DNA of 64,000 bases from Nisaea nitritireducens (GTDB taxonomy: Bacteria > Pseudomonadota > Alphaproteobacteria > Thalassobaculales > Thalassobaculaceae): NCBI RefSeq assembly GCF_014904795.1, contig NZ_JACZFS010000048.1:1-64000 (forward strand), in the 5' to 3' direction. Numbering within the stretch: position 1 is the stretch's first letter; every line of letters starts with the position of its first letter. The position numbers and the translations under genes were made by a program. Below, piece by piece: positions 1 to 7,755 of the stretch. Below the pieces are notes generated by a model that was not told where the DNA came from, ran no database searches, and worked only from the letters and a program-made list of their open reading frames with translations.

Positions 1-89
1 GCCGTCAAAGACGTCTTGCCGTGATCAACGTGGCCGATCGTGCCAATGTTGCAATGCGGCTTATTCCGCTCAAACTTTTCCTTCGCCAT
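1..89 (-). CDS. tuf: Elongation factor Tu, N-terminal fragment
   Basis: The first 29 codons of EF-Tu, the GTPase that carries aminoacyl-tRNA to the ribosome, are visible; the rest lies beyond the left edge. The translation starts [20 protein letters not shown] and continues into the P-loop region VDHGKTS, which is the G1 GTP-binding motif of the translational GTPases. The gene lies downstream of tRNA-Tyr and tRNA-Gly on the same strand, an arrangement commonly found before tuf in proteobacteria, so the tRNAs and tuf are probably co-transcribed. Identity is clear even from this short stretch. Confidence 0.95.
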   Translation of the reverse strand, partial: MAKEKFERNKPHCNIGTIGHVDHGKTSLT

Positions 90-190
90 CGCGCACGTGT
101 TCCTGCTTGATTAGGCGGTCACGCCGACGTTGCGCCGGGCATGACCAGAATTGATCCCTGTGCTTGGCCAGTACCGTGGAAGCCGCGCGA

Positions 191-264
191 TGGAGCGGGT
201 GATGGGAATCGAACCCACGTATTCAGCTTGGAAGGCTGCTGCTCTACCATTGAGCTACACCCGC
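191..264 (-). tRNA. tRNA-Gly (anticodon TCC)
   Basis: On the minus strand the sequence folds as a tRNA: seven-base acceptor stem GCGGGTG pairing with CACCCGC, a D arm AGCTCAATGGTAGAGC, an anticodon arm with loop CTTCCAA giving anticodon TCC, and a T arm with GGTTCGATTCC. The CCA end is encoded (positions 191-193). It lies between tRNA-Tyr and tuf. Confidence 0.96.
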
Positions 265-373
265 CCAGCACATCGCACACCACGGCGGTGCCCGCGACTT
301 TCACCCCGAACACCGACCAACCTCTATACTCTCGTTCCCACCCCAACACCGGAAACCGGCACCGGAAGCAGGA

Positions 374-458
374 TGGTGGTGGGGGTTGGATTCGAACCAA
401 CGTAGGCATAGCCAACGGGTTTACAGCCCGTCCCCTTTAGCCACTCGGGCACCCCACC
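374..458 (-). tRNA. tRNA-Tyr (anticodon GTA)
   Basis: The minus strand gives an 85-base class II tRNA with acceptor stem GGTGGGG pairing with CCCCACC, a long variable arm as expected for tRNA-Tyr, anticodon loop CTGTAAA (anticodon GTA), a T arm with GGTTCGAATCC, and an encoded CCA. It is the first gene of the tRNA-Tyr, tRNA-Gly, tuf unit. Confidence 0.96.
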
Positions 459-530
459 AGTTCCCCTAAAACGCGGTTCCCGAGGGCCACCGAAATGGCT
501 GAACAGGCTTCCGCGTTGGAAGGGAGTGCG

Positions 531-559
531 AAATATGAGAAATAGTCTCTGTTTGTCAA
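531..559 (-). promoter_or_regulatory. Sigma-70-type promoter for tRNA-Tyr/tRNA-Gly/tuf
   Basis: Read on the minus strand there is a perfect -35 element TTGACA (554-559) and a -10-like ATATTT (531-536) separated by 17 bases, about 75 bases upstream of tRNA-Tyr. Position and spacing fit a strong housekeeping promoter. Start site not verifiable here. Confidence 0.6.
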
Positions 560-660
560 CGTGAAAAAACATGGCAAAAGCGGCAACGAGGGCAATTGTT
601 GGATTGCCCCCTGTTTCCTCCCGCAACATTCCGGAGCAATCCGGGCATCAGGTAGTCAGC

Positions 661-1470
661 ATGGCAAAACCCCAGTCCCGCAAGCCCAGCAACGCCAAGC
701 GCCGCGGCAAACCCGCGCCGAGACCCAAGAGCCGCGATGTTTTATGGGGCTGGCACGCCGTTGCCATGGCCCTGCAAAATGACAAACGCCGGATCACCGG
801 TTTGCTTTGCACGTCCCGGAACGAGGCGGAACTCGGCGAGCGTCTGGACGAATTGACCGACTCGCGGCGCGGCGAATTTCCGGAACCGAAGATCGTCGAC
901 AAAGAAACGCTTGATACCCTCGCCGGGCCGGATGCCGTGCACCAGGGAATCGCCGCAGAAGTTTTGCCGCTGCCTGACGTGGCGATTGAGGACATTCTGG
1001 AAGATGCGGGTGAGCGGTGCCTTCTGGTTCTGCTCGATCAGGTGACCGATCCGCATAATGTGGGTGCGATACTGCGCTCCGCATCCGCCTTCGGTGCCCG
1101 CGCAGTGATCGCACCGGATCGCAATGCGGCGCCGACAACCGGTGTTCTGGCGAAATCCGCGTCCGGAGCTCTGGACGCGATCGATCTCGTGCACATCACG
1201 AACCTGAGCCGAACCATGGAACAGCTGCGAGGTGCCGGCTTCTGGTGCATCGGGCTGGACGGTGCAGCGGACGGCACCCTGGACGGGGCGGACCTGAAGG
1301 GCCGGATCGCAATTGTCATGGGAGCGGAGGGCAGCGGCCTCAGGCGTCTGACCCGGGAGAATTGCGATCTGCTCGCACGCCTGCCAACATCGGGCCCCGT
1401 CGCTACTCTGAACGTATCGGCCGCGACGGCAGTCGCTCTGTACGAATACGCTCGGCAAAATCAAGGGTGA
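661..1470 (+). CDS. rlmB: 23S rRNA 2'-O-ribose methyltransferase RlmB (SpoU/TrmH family)
   Basis: An AdoMet-dependent RNA methyltransferase of the SpoU class, expected to methylate the 2'-OH of the conserved guanosine (G2251, E. coli numbering) of 23S rRNA. After a basic tail it shows the substrate-binding domain beginning at DVLWGWHAVAMAL, then the knotted catalytic domain with the three SpoU motifs: LLDQVTDPHNVGAILRSA, IVMGAEGSGL and LPTSGPVATLNVSAATAVAL. The frame is open further upstream to 571, but the extra 30 residues look unlike the family. The start at 661 has a weak AGG about ten bases upstream and gives 269 residues, normal for RlmB. It is transcribed away from the tRNA/tuf unit. 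Confidence 0.9.
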   Translation: MAKPQSRKPSNAKRRGKPAPRPKSRDVLWGWHAVAMALQNDKRRITGLLCTSRNEAELGERLDELTDSRRGEFPEPKIVDKETLDTLAGPDAVHQGIAAEVLPLPDVAIEDILEDAGERCLLVLLDQVTDPHNVGAILRSASAFGARAVIAPDRNAAPTTGVLAKSASGALDAIDLVHITNLSRTMEQLRGAGFWCIGLDGAADGTLDGADLKGRIAIVMGAEGSGLRRLTRENCDLLARLPTSGPVATLNVSAATAVALYEYARQNQG

Positions 1471-1620
1471 GACAGATCGCGCTGAGAGTGCACTATGTCA
1501 CAGGCATATCCTATTGCACGTTATAGAACACACCAGCTATTCATGTTCTAATTCCATGGTTATCAACAATAAAATCAACGGAATTAGGCGGTTTTTTCGC
1601 TAAGGTATGCAGAAAGAATA

Positions 1621-3090
1621 ATGGATCCGCAAAAAGCAGAAGCGCAAAGTTTCAAGGATGCCGTCTGTGAGGACGTGTCCGACTTCTATTCACGGAAGTC
1701 GCGCGATGCTGTCGGCCGGGCAGCCGGTCGGTACCTGCAGTCTGTGCGAATCACGCCGATGGAACTGCTGCATTCAAGCCGTCATCAGCGCGCATTCAGC
1801 GATGCAGGCACGACGCTTATGCAGGCTGTCCAGAAAGCAGCCATCGCGCAGGTCAAGGGCACCCAAATTCCGGTCAGCGAACGGGTTCGCCGTCTCTACG
1901 AGATTACGGACCAGCTGCACAGGGAAGCATTGGAGAAGTTCGAGAAAGAGCCGCCGGAAAAACTCGAGAAAGGCATGATCCCCGATGTCATCGCACTTCG
2001 GGACGGCGAGAGTCCGAGCGATCAGGCCTTTCGGATTCGCGCAGCACTGACGGCGACGCTCGACGGTATCAATGACTGGATCAAGAAATTCGAAATGCTT
2101 TACGAGCTCGGCCATGACATCGCCGGTCTTGAAGCATTCGGGCACTTCGATTCCTTCATCGCCGAAATCCTTCGCGCACCGAATATCGGCAAGGACATTT
2201 TCGGCGAACTGCCCACCGCCGGCGAAGAAATAGACCGGCTGCTTGCTCTCTACGATGGCGATATCGAGCCGTCCCATGCCCCGAGCAAGCCGGCGAATGC
2301 GAAGAACTTCTACACGCTAGCAAAAACCGGCTACATCCCTGAAACGCGGGATGTCCTGCTGCGCCGGTTGACGCTGGCACTGAACTCAAGCGGCAAATTG
2401 ACGCGCGGAGACCTCCGCACGGAGCTGGAACGGGTTCGGGATATCTACAAACGACTGTCAACGCCCAACGGCTTCCTTGGCGGAGAGGAATGCGAAGAGG
2501 CCCTGCAGAAACGCGAAGCCTCGCTGCTGAGCGACGAGACGATCGACCTGCTGCTCGGAGGCCGCATCGATGTCGGCCAGAAGGTTCTCCTGGCTCTCCA
2601 GATACGCAAGGAAGCGATCAGCGAGAAAGGTGCCGATTATCTCTCCAAATATGTCACCTCGATCATCGGTCAGCCGGATTTCTCCCGCGCCGTAACCGGC
2701 AAGGAAGGGCCGCTTGAGGAAAAGCTCGGCTTCCTCGGCAAGGTTCACAAGGAGACAAAGGCCAACAAGCTTCCCCCTCGCATCGAGGACCGGATCTGCC
2801 GGACCCTGGAAGAGCTTCAGGCGGAAATGTTGGAGAGCAACGACTATTTCAAAAAGTTGGAAACACGCTCGGGGTCCACAGCGAAAAAAGCCCTCATCGT
2901 GATCGACCTTATCGGCGAGGGTGCTCTGGTCGGAGCTGGGACCCTGAAAACGGCGCGCAAATCGGCGCACGATTTCATGAAGAAAGCCGATTTCCTGGAA
3001 AGCTATCTGGCGGATAGCGACGCGGCGCAAAGCAAGAGGGCCCGCCTGCAGGACCTGGAACGCCGCCTCAAGTCAGCCGGGCTCGCCTGA
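1621..3090 (+). CDS. Hypothetical protein, 489 aa, helix-rich
   Basis: I do not recognise this protein. It is predicted soluble, with no signal peptide or clear membrane span, rich in charged residues and apparently mostly helical. The C-terminal 100 residues include a short glycine-rich segment (EGALVGAGTLKTARKSAHDF, about residues 433-452) followed by a charged helix ending in LQDLERRLKSAG. Codon use matches the neighbours, so a foreign origin is not suggested. It stands alone: rlmB ends 150 bases upstream and the next gene is convergent, ending 16 bases away. The ATG at 1621 follows a purine-rich AGAAAG. Coding confidence is high; function is unknown. Confidence 0.75.
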   Translation: MDPQKAEAQSFKDAVCEDVSDFYSRKSRDAVGRAAGRYLQSVRITPMELLHSSRHQRAFSDAGTTLMQAVQKAAIAQVKGTQIPVSERVRRLYEITDQLHREALEKFEKEPPEKLEKGMIPDVIALRDGESPSDQAFRIRAALTATLDGINDWIKKFEMLYELGHDIAGLEAFGHFDSFIAEILRAPNIGKDIFGELPTAGEEIDRLLALYDGDIEPSHAPSKPANAKNFYTLAKTGYIPETRDVLLRRLTLALNSSGKLTRGDLRTELERVRDIYKRLSTPNGFLGGEECEEALQKREASLLSDETIDLLLGGRIDVGQKVLLALQIRKEAISEKGADYLSKYVTSIIGQPDFSRAVTGKEGPLEEKLGFLGKVHKETKANKLPPRIEDRICRTLEELQAEMLESNDYFKKLETRSGSTAKKALIVIDLIGEGALVGAGTLKTARKSAHDFMKKADFLESYLADSDAAQSKRARLQDLERRLKSAGLA

Positions 3091-3106
3091 CGATCAGGCA
3101 AGGAGC

Positions 3107-3757
3107 CTATCCTCCGCCGGCGCGTTCCGATGCAATCTCTGCCTGCCGTTGCCGGATATCCTCGGGCCAACGGCTCTTCAGGAACGCCACAAGGGCCCAT
3201 ATCCCCGGATCCGTGAGCTGAATTTCGAAGCCCGGCATGTTGTTTCTGTAGCTGCGCGGCGAGAATGGCTGGCCGCCATATTTGACCACATCGAAGATAT
3301 CATCATCGCTGAGACGCCAGATCGGCGCGCTGCCATCGAGCGGTAATGCCGGACGGTTGCCTGACGGAAAATCACCGTCCCAGCCAGCCTGCCCTTCGAG
3401 AGAGTCGCCGTGGCAGAAAGCGCAATTGTCCCGATAGAGCTTATGCCCCTGTGCGACCAGGGTCTCGTCCTGCCAATCCGCATGGACCGCCGTGTCCACC
3501 ATCCTGCGCTCATAGTAGATAGAGGCGGCCGTGATAAGCGCACCGATCAGCGTTGCTGCCGCAAGGTACCGCCCCTTCGGGCCTAGCTTCCGCGAAACCC
3601 GGTCGGCCAGCCCCATCCCGATTTCGGCCTCATCCTCCTCGGCGGCATCGACCATCTGGCGGAGCAATCTGTCGCTGCGCCGTTCTCCGCCAGAGAAGGC
3701 CTTGGCACGGATTCGCGCCTGACGACGCGCACGGCGTTCGTTATCGATACGGCTCAC
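3107..3757 (-). CDS. Membrane-anchored c-type cytochrome
   Basis: A single-haem cytochrome c tethered to the inner membrane and facing the periplasm. The N-terminal 55 residues are cytoplasmic and rich in Arg, Glu and Asp; one membrane segment follows (about residues 62-80, YLAAATLIGALITAASIYY). The haem domain carries CAFCH (about residue 115) and a distal methionine in NNMPGFE. The arrangement resembles cytochrome c subunits that pass electrons in respiratory or dehydrogenase chains. It starts at GTG with GGAG eight bases upstream. It lies upstream of nothing obvious on its strand, so its redox partner cannot be inferred here. Confidence 0.82.
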   Translation of the reverse strand: MSRIDNERRARRQARIRAKAFSGGERRSDRLLRQMVDAAEEDEAEIGMGLADRVSRKLGPKGRYLAAATLIGALITAASIYYERRMVDTAVHADWQDETLVAQGHKLYRDNCAFCHGDSLEGQAGWDGDFPSGNRPALPLDGSAPIWRLSDDDIFDVVKYGGQPFSPRSYRNNMPGFEIQLTDPGIWALVAFLKSRWPEDIRQRQAEIASERAGGG

Positions 3758-3861
3758 GATCCATCTCCGGAGCGGTCGGGCAAGACATCATGGAGAGGAT
3801 CATACGCGAATGTATAAATGGCTGTCATCTCGCGCACCGATGCCCGTTTGCTTTGACCAGG

Positions 3862-3893
3862 TCTTCCGGCGCCCCGACCGGGGCACCGGAAGA
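3862..3893 (-). terminator. Strong hairpin after the alcohol dehydrogenase gene
   Basis: Arms TCTTCCGG and CCGGAAGA, then GCCCC and GGGGC, pair around a three- to four-base loop with one internal mismatch. It lies ten bases after the alcohol dehydrogenase stop codon on the minus strand. There is no clear T tract, so termination is likely but not certain. Confidence 0.5.
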
Positions 3894-3902
3894 TCCCCTT
3901 GC

Positions 3903-5039
3903 TCAGGCCGCGTGCGGCGTCAGGATCTGACGGATCGCCGAGCCATCGGCGAGGCGGTCAAATCCCTCGTTGATATCCTCGAACCCGACCGAGCGGCTGA
4001 TCAGCGCATCGATCGGCAAGCGGCCCTGCTGATAAAGGTCGATATAACGCGGGATATCCCGGACCGGAACGCACCCGCCCATATAACTGCCGCGGATCGC
4101 CTTCTCGTCCGACACCATCGCCGGCGGTGTGAAGGTGAAGGTGCTGTCGGCCGGCGCCAACCCCGCGACCACCAGCTCGCCCCCGGCACGGAGCAGCCCA
4201 TACCCTGTCTCCATGGCCTTTACCGCCCCGGCAAAGTCGAATGCGAAATCGACACCGCCACCGGTCAGGTCCCGAACCTGTTCGGCCAGATTTGGGTCGG
4301 CGGCGTTGAACGTGTGTGTCGCGCCGAGCTGACGGGCAAGACCGAGACGGTCGTCATTGAGGTCGATGGCAACGATAGTGCCGGCACCGGCAACCTTGGC
4401 GCCGAGCAACCCGTTTAACCCGACCCCGCCAAGGCCAATCACGGCGACGCTGTCCCCCGGCCGGATGCGGGCCGTGTTCAGTACCGCTCCGACACCGGTC
4501 ATCACCGCGCAGCCGAAAATCGCCGCCGTCTCCAGCGGGATGCTGTCGTCAACCTTGACGCAGCTGCCCCGATCGATCACCGCATATTCGGCGAAACAGG
4601 AAACGCCGGAATGGTGCGCGAGGGATTCGCCCGAGGCGGATTTCAGACGGCGCCCGCCGCCCATCAGGTCGCCCTTGGCCCGGGCCACGGCATTCACCTC
4701 ACAGATCTGCGGCCGGCCTTCAAGGCACCGGCGGCAGCGGCCGCAATTGGCGCTGAACTGGAAGACGACCGGATCGCCCGCTTTCAGATCCCGGATGCCG
4801 GGGCCGACCTCAACCACCTCGCCCGCGCCTTCATGGCCGAGCACCAGAGGCACCGGGCGCGGCCGGTTGCCGTTGATCACCGAAAGGTCGGAATGACAGA
4901 GACCGGCGCCAATCACCCGGACGAGGATCTCTCCTGCTTCCGGCTTCGACAGCTCCACTTCCTCGACGGAAATCGGCTTGGATTTTTCAAAAGGCGCCGT
5001 CGCCCCCGACTGCCGCAACACGGCCGCACGCATCTTCAT
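3903..5039 (-). CDS. Zinc-dependent alcohol dehydrogenase (MDR family)
   Basis: A medium-chain NAD(P)-dependent dehydrogenase expected to oxidise an alcohol, or reduce an aldehyde, with catalytic zinc. Catalytic zinc ligands are visible in GLCHSDL and LGHEGAGEV, and the structural zinc loop with four cysteines in NCGRCRRCLEGRPQIC. The Rossmann motif is GLGGVGLNGLLGAK, and C-terminal dimerisation and substrate segments are complete. At 378 residues it has the length of class III-like alcohol dehydrogenases. The frame is open upstream, but ATG at 5039 has GGGAA eight bases before it and aligns with family starts. Substrate is unknown; no glutathione-dependent formaldehyde partner (FghA) is adjacent. 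Confidence 0.88.
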   Translation of the reverse strand: MKMRAAVLRQSGATAPFEKSKPISVEEVELSKPEAGEILVRVIGAGLCHSDLSVINGNRPRPVPLVLGHEGAGEVVEVGPGIRDLKAGDPVVFQFSANCGRCRRCLEGRPQICEVNAVARAKGDLMGGGRRLKSASGESLAHHSGVSCFAEYAVIDRGSCVKVDDSIPLETAAIFGCAVMTGVGAVLNTARIRPGDSVAVIGLGGVGLNGLLGAKVAGAGTIVAIDLNDDRLGLARQLGATHTFNAADPNLAEQVRDLTGGGVDFAFDFAGAVKAMETGYGLLRAGGELVVAGLAPADSTFTFTPPAMVSDEKAIRGSYMGGCVPVRDIPRYIDLYQQGRLPIDALISRSVGFEDINEGFDRLADGSAIRQILTPHAA

Positions 5040-5278
5040 GACTGTTTCCCATTCCCGTTTTTTGCTTTGTTTTGCCACCGGTCGGCGGCGCGGCCCGGCA
5101 TTGATCACACCGGCCCTGAAAGGATGACACCAGCAGTTTACGACGCCCCTGCCCTTGCGGCAATCGCGTGACAAGTCTCTCCAGGAGACCGGGCCAGGGA
5201 CTGAGCGATGTTTATGTCTCGCGCCCTGCATGACCCGGCGCTATAGAAATCGCCCCGAAGACCAACCGGATCAGCCCC

Positions 5279-5734
5279 ATGCCTCTCACCTTCCGTCGTG
5301 CCGCCGAGACCGATCTTCCCGCCATTATCGCCATGCTCGCCGACGACGAACTTGGACGGCAGCGCGAGGATATCAGCGTGCCCGTCGCTGACTGCTACCG
5401 GGATGCCTTCAAAGCCATCTCAGCAGACAAGAACCAGTTTCTTGCGGCCGCGGAGAAAGACGGCGCCGTCATCGGCACCCTCCAACTCACCTTCCTGCCC
5501 GGCCTTTCGCACCAGGGCCTCTGGCGCGGCCAGATCGAATCCGTGCGGATATCTTCGACCGCGCGGGGCGGCGGGATCGGGCGGCAATTTCTGGAATGGG
5601 CCATCGCCACCTGCAAGGAGCACGGATGCGCGATCATACAGCTGACTAGCGACAAGAGCCGGTCAGATGCCATCCGGTTCTATGAGAGCCTCGGTTTCAA
5701 AGCGAGCCACGAGGGCTTCAAACTGAAGGTTTAA
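5279..5734 (+). CDS. GNAT-family N-acetyltransferase
   Basis: A 151-residue acetyltransferase that would move an acetyl group from acetyl-CoA to an amine. The fold is recognisable from the start MPLTFRRAAETDLPAIIAML, the strand IGTLQLTFLPGLS, the acetyl-CoA pyrophosphate loop in ARGGGIGRQFLEWAI (R/Q-x-x-G-x-G/A pattern), and the C-terminal GNAT motif DAIRFYESLGFK. The substrate cannot be told from the sequence. The gene stands alone, divergent from the alcohol dehydrogenase. Confidence 0.87.
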   Translation: MPLTFRRAAETDLPAIIAMLADDELGRQREDISVPVADCYRDAFKAISADKNQFLAAAEKDGAVIGTLQLTFLPGLSHQGLWRGQIESVRISSTARGGGIGRQFLEWAIATCKEHGCAIIQLTSDKSRSDAIRFYESLGFKASHEGFKLKV

Positions 5735-5925
5735 GCGCCAAAGGACCTCTCGGCTCAATCACGAGGCAAGCAATAGAAGATCGACTCGTACCGGGTCATC
5801 GAATAGCTGCCGAAATAGAAACCTACCCCTCACACATCTTGACCAACGCCAGCGGCATTTCCAGCGAGCGCGTCGAAGAGCCAAAAACCTGTTGCTCATC
5901 GGATGCGCTTTCTAGATCCTTGAAC

Positions 5926-6112
5926 ACGATACTGGTTCCATAGCAGGCAAAGCCTGTGGACTAAGAGGGAACACGGAAGGGACGACCCAAAAGGGGCCTG
6001 AGCCGTGACTGCCCCCGCAACTGTAAGCGTGAGCGCTTCCAAGACGTCACTGGCCAACGGCCGGGAAGGCGGAAGCTAGCGAAGAACGCGAGTCAGGAGA
6101 CCTGCCCGTATC
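5926..6112 (+). promoter_or_regulatory. Cobalamin (adenosylcobalamin) riboswitch
   Basis: Typical blocks of the cobalamin element appear in order: ACTGGTTCC near 5931, the AGGGAAC segment and the GCCTGAGCCGTGACTGCCCCCGCAACTGTAA core, and the closing GAGTCAGGAGACCTGCC B12 box near 6090-6107. It lies about 70 bases upstream of the cobalt permease gene on the same strand. In this family, ligand binding usually lowers expression of cobalt or B12 uptake genes. Confidence 0.93.
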
Positions 6113-6180
6113 GCGAACGAAACCCGGCCGGCAGTTGCCCGGCAAATCCGCACGGTGGGTGCGGGAAATGGAGTACTGAC

Positions 6181-6861
6181 ATGCATATCGAACCCGGCGT
6201 CGTGAACGGCGCGAAACTTCTGCTCAGCTACGGCACCGCAGCTGGCTGCCTCGGCGGCCTCGCCAAGCTGGCCTGGGGCACGATCAAGAATGACGGCATT
6301 ACCCAGCTTGCCATCCGCAGCGTGATCACGACGTTGCTTGTGTTCTGCTTCTTCCAGGTGCTGCCGCATTATCCGGTCGGCGTCTCCGAGGTTCATTTCA
6401 TCCTCGGCTCCACACTGTTCCTGATGTTCGGCCTTGCTCCGGCCGCGATCGGCCTCGCGCTCGGCCTGCTGATCCAGGGCCTGCTGTTCTCGCCGTTCGA
6501 CCTGCCGCAATACGGCATGAACATCACCACGCTGCTGGTTCCGCTCATGGCCGTCGCCCTTGTGGCCGACAAGATCATTCCGAAGAACACCGCCTACAAG
6601 GATGTCAGCTACAAGCAGACCCTCGCCCTCTCAGCCGCCTACCAGGGCGGCGTGGTCAGCTGGGTCGCGATCTGGGCCTTCTACGGCCAGGGCTTCGGCG
6701 CGGAAACACTGTCGCAGGTCGGCCTGTTCGGCGGCGCCTACATGATGGTCATCATCGTCGAGCCGCTCGCCGACCTGGCCATCCTCGGCGCGGCCAAGAC
6801 GCTGCACCAGCTGAAGGACAGCCCGCTCTTCCACGACCGGCTCTATCGCGCCGGCGTCTGA
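6181..6861 (+). CDS. cbiM: Energy-coupling factor cobalt permease CbiM-like
   Basis: A multi-span membrane protein of the CbiM family, the substrate-binding (S) subunit of cobalt ECF importers. The conserved N-terminal Met-His (MHIEPGVVNGAK), whose extreme N-terminus helps chelate Co2+ in the family, is present, as are about six hydrophobic spans and the conserved patch EVHFILGSTLFLMFGLAPAA. The cobalamin riboswitch directly upstream supports a role in cobalt supply for B12. GGAG sits seven bases before the ATG. No CbiN, CbiQ or CbiO follows: a terminator comes straight after, so the partner subunits must be elsewhere or the protein works alone. Confidence 0.87.
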   Translation: MHIEPGVVNGAKLLLSYGTAAGCLGGLAKLAWGTIKNDGITQLAIRSVITTLLVFCFFQVLPHYPVGVSEVHFILGSTLFLMFGLAPAAIGLALGLLIQGLLFSPFDLPQYGMNITTLLVPLMAVALVADKIIPKNTAYKDVSYKQTLALSAAYQGGVVSWVAIWAFYGQGFGAETLSQVGLFGGAYMMVIIVEPLADLAILGAAKTLHQLKDSPLFHDRLYRAGV

Positions 6862-6878
6862 GCAAGCCGCATCAAAGA

Positions 6879-6909
6879 AAACGGCCTCTTCGGAGGCCGT
6901 TTTTGTTTT
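6879..6909 (+). terminator. Rho-independent terminator after cbiM
   Basis: Perfect inverted repeat ACGGCCTC / GAGGCCGT with a TTCG tetraloop, followed by TTTTGTTTT. It is 20 bases after the cbiM stop and is a textbook intrinsic terminator. Confidence 0.9.
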
Positions 6910-6925
6910 CGGAATGCCGTACCAC

Positions 6926-7693
6926 TCAGCGGTAGGTCTGCCCGCCATCGAGATCGACCACGATGCCAGTCGCCCAGCCCGCACGCGGTGAGCACAGGAA
7001 TGCCACCACGTCGGCAATCTCCTCAACCTTCGCGGCCCGTCCGAGGGGCTGGCCGGCCAGGAAATCCTGCCAGCGGTCCGGATCCCCTTTCTCGTCCGCC
7101 GCCTTGGTCTTCAGCAACGTGACAAGGCGATCGGTCGCGACCAGTCCCGGATTGGCCCCGAGCACGCGCATGCCGTCTGCCAGCGCATTGGAACCCATCG
7201 CCTTGGTGAATGCGTTAAGAGAGGCGTTGCCCGCCGTGCCGGCGATATATTTCGGGTCCAGCTTCACGCCCGCGAGGCCGATAACATTAAAGATCACCCC
7301 GCCGCCCTTCTCTTTCATCAGGGCATAGAAGGTGCGGGTCATGTTGATATAGCCGAACACCTTGAGGTCCCAGGCCGCGCGCCATGTTGCCTCGTCAATG
7401 GCCTGCAAATCACCGCCTGGAATGGCGCCTGCATTGTTCACCACGATGTCCGGTACCGGCAACGCGCCACCAAGCGCTTCCACCGCGCCGGGGGCAGAGA
7501 GATCCACTGGATGAATGGTGCAGCTCGCACCGGCCGAGACCAGCTCGTCCCGCGCTTGCTCAAGTCGCTCTCCATCGCGGGCGACCAGATGCACATCGCA
7601 GCCCTCAGCCGCGAAAGCCTTGGCACAGCCAAGGCCAATACCTTTCGATGCGCCGGTGATCAGAACGCGTTTACCCTGAAGACCAAGGTCCAT
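6926..7693 (-). CDS. SDR-family NAD(P)-dependent oxidoreductase
   Basis: A classical short-chain dehydrogenase/reductase of 255 residues. The coenzyme motif is TGASKGIGLG, the NNAGA motif follows, and the C-terminal region VVAFLCSPRAGWATGIVVDLDGGQ is typical. The usual catalytic Tyr-x-x-x-Lys appears to be atypical: the corresponding stretch reads YIAGTAGNASLNAFTKAMGS, so Tyr is there but the Lys spacing is altered (N at that place), which is worth checking. ATG at 7693 has GGGAGGA ten bases upstream. Substrate unknown. Confidence 0.87.
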   Translation of the reverse strand: MDLGLQGKRVLITGASKGIGLGCAKAFAAEGCDVHLVARDGERLEQARDELVSAGASCTIHPVDLSAPGAVEALGGALPVPDIVVNNAGAIPGGDLQAIDEATWRAAWDLKVFGYINMTRTFYALMKEKGGGVIFNVIGLAGVKLDPKYIAGTAGNASLNAFTKAMGSNALADGMRVLGANPGLVATDRLVTLLKTKAADEKGDPDRWQDFLAGQPLGRAAKVEEIADVVAFLCSPRAGWATGIVVDLDGGQTYR

Positions 7694-7755
7694 CTCTATC
7701 CTCCCTGTCGCGGGCCGGAGCAATCGTGCCACTCCGGCCCATCCTTTTGGCAGTA

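Noticed and set aside
571-660. Upstream start for rlmB at 571.
   Set aside because: The 30 extra residues do not look like the family and no ribosome binding site precedes them, though the frame is open.
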